Positions 52,640-57,121 of a stretch of 57,121 nucleotides of DNA are shown piece by piece. The translations under genes were made by a program, and so were the position numbers. Each line of letters begins with the position of its first letter. Position 1 is the stretch's first letter. Below the pieces are notes generated by a model. That model was not told the DNA's origin and made no database searches. It saw only the letters and a program-made list of their open reading frames with translations. Source of the DNA: Saccharofermentans sp. (GTDB taxonomy: Bacteria > Bacillota > Clostridia > Saccharofermentanales > Saccharofermentanaceae). The stretch covers positions 1 through 57,121 of the forward strand of contig JAEFBA010000005.1 in NCBI GenBank assembly GCA_016292145.1. The letters are read 5' to 3'.

Positions 52640-53554
52640 ATGAGCGTTGAAGTTGTGATCAAGAACAAGCAGTTTATCAAGAAACCGCTTACCGTTAAGG
52701 ATATTACGATGGGTAAATATTCCTGCGGCACAGTGGATCAGTATATGCGTAATACCCGTGAAGCTAAAGACGGTGATCTTGTAATTTATAACCCAAACAA
52801 AATAGGCAGGGGAGTTACTGTTATGGGCTGGTCATCCGCTGTGAAGAACGAGGTTACTGTCGTAGCAAATGCCCTGTCAACCAGATATGATTACGAGATG
52901 TTCTATGACATCATCAGAAATGTAATGTCCGTTTGGAAGACCAAGAACTTTGAACAGGAAGGAATAAAGTATTCTGAAGCGGATGTTGATAAGCTTTGTC
53001 AGGAACAGAGGCATTTTTCGTTAGACCTTATGGCCGATATAGAAAATACAATGAACAACGGCGGCGGGGATGACCTAATGATCTTCGGCGCTATGCTTCC
53101 GCTTGATCTGAAGCGCACAGTGATAAAAAAGTTCGGTGAAGATAAGGATGAAGAGGGCTATGCGGATTATCTTCACGGTCTTCAGGCTATAGATGCATAT
53201 TATGCGGTTCCTCTGTTCTACCAACAGAAGAATAATAAAGCCGCCTTCTTTGGAAGTTACGCCATAACGTCAGATACTGATACTATCTTTCCCACAGTGC
53301 CGAAGGTGCCTCCGTTTTTTACCAATCCTCAGACAAAAAAGCCGCTTGAGTGTTCTCTTTATGTTGTTATGCTTTTTTCATACGCCAGGAAGAAGGTTGT
53401 GGGCAGGTTGTCCTTTGAAGATTTTATAAGGCTTGCAGATATTGATAACTGTAAAGAATTCGACAGTTCGCACGTTCTGCTTAAAGGAATCTCTGAAGAG
53501 AAAATGGACGAGATGGCAGCAACCGATCATGTTGATCCGCTGGAAGGCGTCTGA
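52640..53554 (+). CDS. Unrecognised protein, possibly DUF4299-like
   Basis: 304 residues with a strong ribosome site (AGGGGGAT). Soluble, no signal or membrane segment. The opening MSVEVVIKNKQFIKKPLTV followed by a short beta-rich part, then helices, recalls the DUF4299 family of Bacillota in length and start, but I am not sure. Central parts mention GGGDDLMIFGAMLPLDL and a Tyr/Phe-rich QAIDAYYAVPLFYQQK. It leads a small run with the HAD gene 17 bases downstream. No function can be given. Confidence 0.6.
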   Translation: MSVEVVIKNKQFIKKPLTVKDITMGKYSCGTVDQYMRNTREAKDGDLVIYNPNKIGRGVTVMGWSSAVKNEVTVVANALSTRYDYEMFYDIIRNVMSVWKTKNFEQEGIKYSEADVDKLCQEQRHFSLDLMADIENTMNNGGGDDLMIFGAMLPLDLKRTVIKKFGEDKDEEGYADYLHGLQAIDAYYAVPLFYQQKNNKAAFFGSYAITSDTDTIFPTVPKVPPFFTNPQTKKPLECSLYVVMLFSYARKKVVGRLSFEDFIRLADIDNCKEFDSSHVLLKGISEEKMDEMAATDHVDPLEGV

Positions 53555-53571
53555 TACAAGGAAATAACTGC

Positions 53572-54267
53572 GTGATACTTATCTTCGATTATTTTGAGAC
53601 GCTCCTTAACAGCAGGAGCATGGATTTTAACCGCGGGCTTAAAGTGTTCTGGGAAACGTATTACCGGGACAGGTGTTCCTTTGAGGAGATGAAGTCCTAT
53701 GGAGAGGAGCTGTTCGGAGAGCTCATCTTAAAGCATAATGAAGGCCTAGAGTTTCCGTTTGTAAAAGAAGAACTGCCTCTGTATGCAGAGAAGTTCGGTG
53801 GTGATGTCGTATCTCTAAGCGTTGAGGAAGAAGCGGACTTCCTGATGAGGTGTAATGACTTCGAACTGGAGCCTGGAACTGAGGACTTCCTTATTAAGTG
53901 CAGTCAAAAGGATATTCCGATGTATGTCTTATCCAACAGCGGGTTCCGCGGTGATGCCCTAATGCTTATCCTTAACAGGTTCAGTATCGGAAAGTATTTC
54001 AAAAAGCTCTGGTCCAGCGCCGAATTCGGAAGGATAAAGCCGTCAAGGGAGTTTTTCGAGCTGGCCATATCAACAGCTTTATCTGAGAATCCCGGCGAAG
54101 TTCGCGAAAAAATCATCTTTGTAGGAGATATGTATGATACCGATGTGATGGGCGCGCATAATGCAGGGATAAAGTGCGCCTGGATCAATAAACAAGGCAG
54201 GGAAGATACAAAAAAGCTTGCGTCTTATGAGATCTCATCGATCAGTGGTCTGGCCGGTCTTATCTGA
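53572..54267 (+). CDS. HAD-superfamily hydrolase, haloacid-dehalogenase-type active site
   Basis: 231 residues, start GTG. Motif I is FDYFETLL: nucleophile D6 is present, but the usual second Asp is F8, as in 2-haloacid dehalogenases, which have DxF/YGT. Motif II is YVLSNSGF, motif III the Lys in RIKPSREFFELA, and motif IV VGDMYDTDVMGAHNAGI. The helical cap fits subclass IA. Without the acid/base Asp, phosphatase activity is doubtful, but many annotated phosphatase-like genes share this form. Substrate unknown. Confidence 0.83.
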   Translation: MILIFDYFETLLNSRSMDFNRGLKVFWETYYRDRCSFEEMKSYGEELFGELILKHNEGLEFPFVKEELPLYAEKFGGDVVSLSVEEEADFLMRCNDFELEPGTEDFLIKCSQKDIPMYVLSNSGFRGDALMLILNRFSIGKYFKKLWSSAEFGRIKPSREFFELAISTALSENPGEVREKIIFVGDMYDTDVMGAHNAGIKCAWINKQGREDTKKLASYEISSISGLAGLI

Positions 54268-54278
54268 GAACAGTTTAT

Positions 54279-54319
54279 AAACCCGGTTTCCCTAGTGATA
54301 TAATTAAAAAACCGGTTTT
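54279..54319 (+). promoter_or_regulatory. Extended -10 promoter flanked by two palindromes
   Basis: TG-A-TATAAT has TATAAT at 54299-54304. AAACCCGGTTT (54279-54289) lies before it and the perfect palindrome AAAACCGGTTTT (54308-54319) covers the predicted start. The two related sites are about 30 bases centre to centre, consistent with a repressor binding on one face of the helix. Confidence 0.5.
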
Positions 54320-54347
54320 GATCTTTGAGGAATAAGGGTGATCAGAT

Positions 54348-55808
54348 ATGTGGAGTGCAAGACCATTTAATGCAAATATGCCGGATCCGTTCGGCAGAAA
54401 TTCAAATACAGGTGCCGGTGAGCCGTTATCGGCGGAATCTACCAAGTGTCCGTCGTGCGGTTCCAATATCTTTTATATGCCTGAAGTTCAGGGCATGGTA
54501 TGCCGCAACTGCGGTAATATATATCATCCTGCGACTCTCGAACTGATGGGCACATTGGGTTATACAGTTGAGCACGATTACTCGAGTGATGAAGATATCT
54601 CCGATGACGACAGGAAACGTCATGAGATAGTCTGTGACAGCTGCGGTGCCGTCATGATCGCTGATGAACACATGATGTCGACGATGTGTCCTTTCTGCGG
54701 ATCTCCGGCTATCATTACAAGACTCTTAACACGAGAATTCAGACCGGATTATATTATCCCTTTCAAGATCGACAGGGATACTGCCCATAACAATGTAAAG
54801 GAATGGCTTAAGACCAGAAAGATGACTCCGTGGGGCTTCAAATCCAAGAGCCGTCTTACTAAGCTCACTGCCATGTATGTACCTTTCTGGATTCTGGACT
54901 GCGGAGTGAATTCCGATATGACCGGTACGGCAATAAGACACGGTAAAGAGTTCCTGGAAAAATACCATGTCGCATCGAAGGCATCTTATTTTGTAAAAGA
55001 TGTTCCTTTCGATGCTTCCATCAAGATTGCAAATAAGCTGATGGAGGCGATAGAACCCTTTGATTACAGCGGAATGGTCAAGTTCGATAACAGGTATCTT
55101 CAGGGCTTCTGCGCCGACAAGTATGACCAGCGCCCGACAGAGATCATGGACAGGTTCATAAAGCGACTGGACAGATTCTCGGCTGAGCTGCAGAAGAACG
55201 TTTCCAACAAATTTGATGAGTATATTCCAAACCCCGATAAGACTTTTACCTGGATGAGCGATCTTAAGATCAAGTATTGTCTTTTACCTGTATGGTTCAT
55301 GACAGTTGAGTTTGACGGGAGACAATACCAGGTTGCGGTTAACGGCCAGACCGGTGAAGTCGGCGGAATGGCACCGACAACAAGTGCGGTAGATAAATTT
55401 GACAGTCTTGTAAGATTTGCAAGAAGCAAGTGGATGGTCATACCAATAGGTCTGATCATATTGATCGCGGCGGCGATAGTTATGATCTCCATGTCAATGG
55501 ATGTCAGTTCTCCCACCAGATTATTGTTTTATACTTTGTCAGTCATAGAGATCCTGCTGGTTACGGCTGTAGCGGCGATGTATATTGCGAGCGGTGTTGC
55601 TAAGCTCGGTTCACATGTGATCCATAAGAGAGCCGATGTGGTCAATGATTTTGACAAGGATCCCGGACTTAACGCTTATCTTGATACCTCCAAGCGTACA
55701 GATCTTAAGATGGTGGATTTCGTACTGCGTCACAGAGAGTACTATGATGAGAGAAGAGACGATGAAGAAGAGAAGGAAGGTTTCGGGAGCTTTTTCGAGA
55801 CCTACTGA
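54348..55808 (+). CDS. TFIIB-type zinc-ribbon membrane protein
   Basis: 486 residues. Four CxxC pairs (C34/37, C52/55, C96/99, C114/117) give two zinc-ribbons near the N-terminus. A middle domain (about 130-340) contains PDYIIPFKIDRDTAHNNVKE and MYVPFWILDC, typical of a clostridial family annotated as TFIIB-type zinc-ribbon proteins. Two membrane helices (about 365-386 and 390-415) and a charged cytoplasmic tail follow. The role is unknown; the zinc-ribbons suggest nucleic-acid or protein contact at the membrane. It has its own promoter with possible operators. Confidence 0.78.
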   Translation: MWSARPFNANMPDPFGRNSNTGAGEPLSAESTKCPSCGSNIFYMPEVQGMVCRNCGNIYHPATLELMGTLGYTVEHDYSSDEDISDDDRKRHEIVCDSCGAVMIADEHMMSTMCPFCGSPAIITRLLTREFRPDYIIPFKIDRDTAHNNVKEWLKTRKMTPWGFKSKSRLTKLTAMYVPFWILDCGVNSDMTGTAIRHGKEFLEKYHVASKASYFVKDVPFDASIKIANKLMEAIEPFDYSGMVKFDNRYLQGFCADKYDQRPTEIMDRFIKRLDRFSAELQKNVSNKFDEYIPNPDKTFTWMSDLKIKYCLLPVWFMTVEFDGRQYQVAVNGQTGEVGGMAPTTSAVDKFDSLVRFARSKWMVIPIGLIILIAAAIVMISMSMDVSSPTRLLFYTLSVIEILLVTAVAAMYIASGVAKLGSHVIHKRADVVNDFDKDPGLNAYLDTSKRTDLKMVDFVLRHREYYDERRDDEEEKEGFGSFFETY

Positions 55809-55835
55809 CATGAACAGAAAGCGGGGTAAACGCAT

Positions 55836-56960
55836 ATGGAGAAGTCTAAGGTATATTTTACGGATTTCAGGACAAGGATGGGAATTCCGCTTACCGAGAA
55901 ACTGCAAAAGCTCATAAGGCTTGCAGGCATCGGCTCCATCGATTTTGACAATAAGTTCGTTGCTATCAAGATGCACTTCGGCGAACTTGGTAATCTGGCG
56001 TATCTGAGGCCAAATTATGCTAAGGCCGTAGCAGAGGTTGTCAAGGAGAACGGCGGAATGCCTTTCCTTACGGACTGCAACACCCTTTATCCCGGAAGCA
56101 GAAAACATGCCCTGGAGCACATGGACTGTGCAAATATGAACGGCTTTAATACCGTCACGACAGGCTGCCAGATAATCATTGGTGACGGTCTTCGCGGAAC
56201 GGATGATATCCTTGTGCCTGTTCCCAACGGCGAATACTGCAAGGAAGCTTATATCGGCAGGGCAATTATGGATGCCGATATCTTTATTTCGCTTACACAC
56301 TTTAAAGGCCATGAGCAGGCAGGCTTCGGCGGAACGATCAAGAATATCGGAATGGGCTGTGGAAGCCGTGCCGGTAAGATGCAGCAGCACCAGAGCGGCC
56401 ATCCGCATGTTATCGAAGATCTGTGCCGTGGCTGCAGAAGGTGCTCCAAGGAGTGCGGTTCGGATGCAATCAGCTATGAGAATAAGAAGGCATGGATCGA
56501 TCCTGATAAGTGCAAAGGCTGCGGCCGCTGTATCGGCGCCTGTGCCTTTGATGCTATCGAGAACGATAACTGGGATGCTCCGCAGCTTTTGGGATGCAGA
56601 ATGGCTGAATATACTGCAGCCGTAGTAAGCGGAAGGCCGTGTTTCCACATAAGCCTTATAACTGATGTCTCTCCGAACTGTGACTGCCACGGCGAGAATG
56701 ACGCTCCGATCCTTCCTGATATCGGCATGCTCGCTTCATTTGACCCGGTTGCCCTGGATCAGGCCTGCGTTGACCTGTGTTCAAAAGCTGAACCCATCAG
56801 AAACAGTCAGCTTGGCGATAACATGGCAGCTCCTCATTTCCATGACCATGGCGATCACTGGCACAACAGCAATCCGAATGTCTCATGGGCTGAAACATTA
56901 GAGCATGCAGAGAAGATCGGTATCGGCACGCGCCAGTATGAGCTTATCACGATGAAGTGA
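55836..56960 (+). CDS. DUF362 protein with 4Fe-4S ferredoxin domain
   Basis: 374 residues. The N-terminal DUF362 part (KVYFTDFRTRMG ... FVAIKMHFGELGN ... DADIFISLTHFKGHEQAGFG) surrounds a ferredoxin insert with two clusters: CRGCRRCSKEC and CKGCGRCIGAC. The C-terminal part has DPVALDQACVDLC and a His-rich HFHDHGDHWHNSNP. DUF362 proteins with clusters are probable cytoplasmic redox or metal-dependent proteins in anaerobes; the reaction is not known. The ribosome site is weak. A long antisense frame in this region is not used. Confidence 0.85.
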   Translation: MEKSKVYFTDFRTRMGIPLTEKLQKLIRLAGIGSIDFDNKFVAIKMHFGELGNLAYLRPNYAKAVAEVVKENGGMPFLTDCNTLYPGSRKHALEHMDCANMNGFNTVTTGCQIIIGDGLRGTDDILVPVPNGEYCKEAYIGRAIMDADIFISLTHFKGHEQAGFGGTIKNIGMGCGSRAGKMQQHQSGHPHVIEDLCRGCRRCSKECGSDAISYENKKAWIDPDKCKGCGRCIGACAFDAIENDNWDAPQLLGCRMAEYTAAVVSGRPCFHISLITDVSPNCDCHGENDAPILPDIGMLASFDPVALDQACVDLCSKAEPIRNSQLGDNMAAPHFHDHGDHWHNSNPNVSWAETLEHAEKIGIGTRQYELITMK

Positions 56961-57015
56961 TCTCTCTTGTCTAATCTGACCAAGTAACTTTATTTATCAT
57001 TGCTTCCTTTTTAGG

Positions 57016-57043
57016 TTGCTTAAAAGCCCCGCTAATATATAAT
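57016..57043 (+). promoter_or_regulatory. Candidate promoter for the last gene
   Basis: TTGCTT (57016-57021), 16 bases, TATAAT (57038-57043). Predicted start near 57050, followed by GAGGCGG as ribosome site for the ATG at 57072. Confidence 0.5.
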
Positions 57044-57071
57044 ACTTAAGACATTTTATGCGAGGCGGATC

Positions 57072-57121
57072 ATGATCTATTTTGATAACAGTGCGACAAC
57101 CTTTGTATCTGACTCTGTAAG
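57072..57121 (+). CDS. Class V aminotransferase / NifS-like cysteine desulfurase, N-terminal fragment
   Basis: Only 16 codons are in the window. The start MIYFDNSATTFVSDSV is the hallmark N-terminus of cysteine desulfurases and related class V aminotransferases (YFDNSATT). GAGGCGG at 57062-57068 gives a good ribosome site. Which subfamily (NifS, IscS, SufS) cannot be told from this fragment. Confidence 0.85.
   Translation, partial: MIYFDNSATTFVSDSV

Noticed and set aside
55611..56690. Reverse open frame of 359 codons
   Set aside because: It lies opposite the DUF362 gene, whose ferredoxin motifs are unmistakable; the reverse product shows no domain.

Overview
The window looks like a chromosomal segment from an anaerobic Clostridia-type member of the Bacillota. 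The evidence is gene order: asp23-amaP-DUF2273-nusB-xseA-xseB-ispA-dxs, nadK-argR-recN, RNase Y next to YmdB, and phoH-(7TM-HD)-ybeY/era-recO. Strong AGGAG-type ribosome sites, many lipoproteins with short signal peptides and carboxyspermidine-type polyamine genes agree with this. I see no phage, transposase, CRISPR array or rRNA. The genus cannot be named from sequence alone; a gut or rumen organism is plausible because of the GH10 enzyme and the MBOAT/DHHW acetylation genes.

Layout. 1-2710: end of glutamate dehydrogenase, then a membrane protein with a degenerate PP2C-like domain, an SH3-like domain and a proline-rich tail. 2746-8187: an AT-rich leader, a small secreted peptide, two FtsX-type permeases, a large lipoprotein and an ABC ATPase, which is a candidate bacteriocin-type export or immunity cassette. 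8262-10892: aspartate kinase (reverse), a YqeG phosphatase and EF-P. 10984-19919: a core block of envelope-stress, transcription, DNA-repair, isoprenoid, NAD and arginine-regulation genes. 20123-25527: a lipoprotein and a four-gene polysaccharide O-acetylation module. 25530-36452: pseudouridine synthases, RNase Y, YmdB, signal peptidase II, PhoH, a 7TM-HD c-di-AMP phosphodiesterase candidate, a YbeY-Era fusion and RecO. 36517-41266: a cytoplasmic GH10 enzyme, a nuclease-helicase (reverse), a lipoprotein esterase and tRNA-Leu(CAG). 41403-45212: a two-component system, then divergent zinc-ribbon and PASTA-protein genes sharing one symmetric promoter. 45245-51303: a consensus promoter, a structured transcript of about 365 nt ending in an intrinsic terminator, then a five-gene polyamine operon. 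51362-57121: two unknown proteins, a HAD hydrolase, a zinc-ribbon membrane protein, a DUF362 ferredoxin-like protein and the first codons of a NifS-like aminotransferase.

How the parts work together. The polyamine operon could make agmatine, putrescine and spermidine through the aspartate-semialdehyde route (CANSDH plus NspC), and it also carries an aminopropyltransferase with no decarboxylase partner in view. The best candidates for undescribed biology are the structured RNA before the polyamine operon, the secreted-peptide/ABC cassette, the YbeY-Era fusion, the pseudophosphatase-like membrane protein and the symmetric back-to-back promoter at 44260-44288. All functional calls come from reading motifs by eye; no database search was run.
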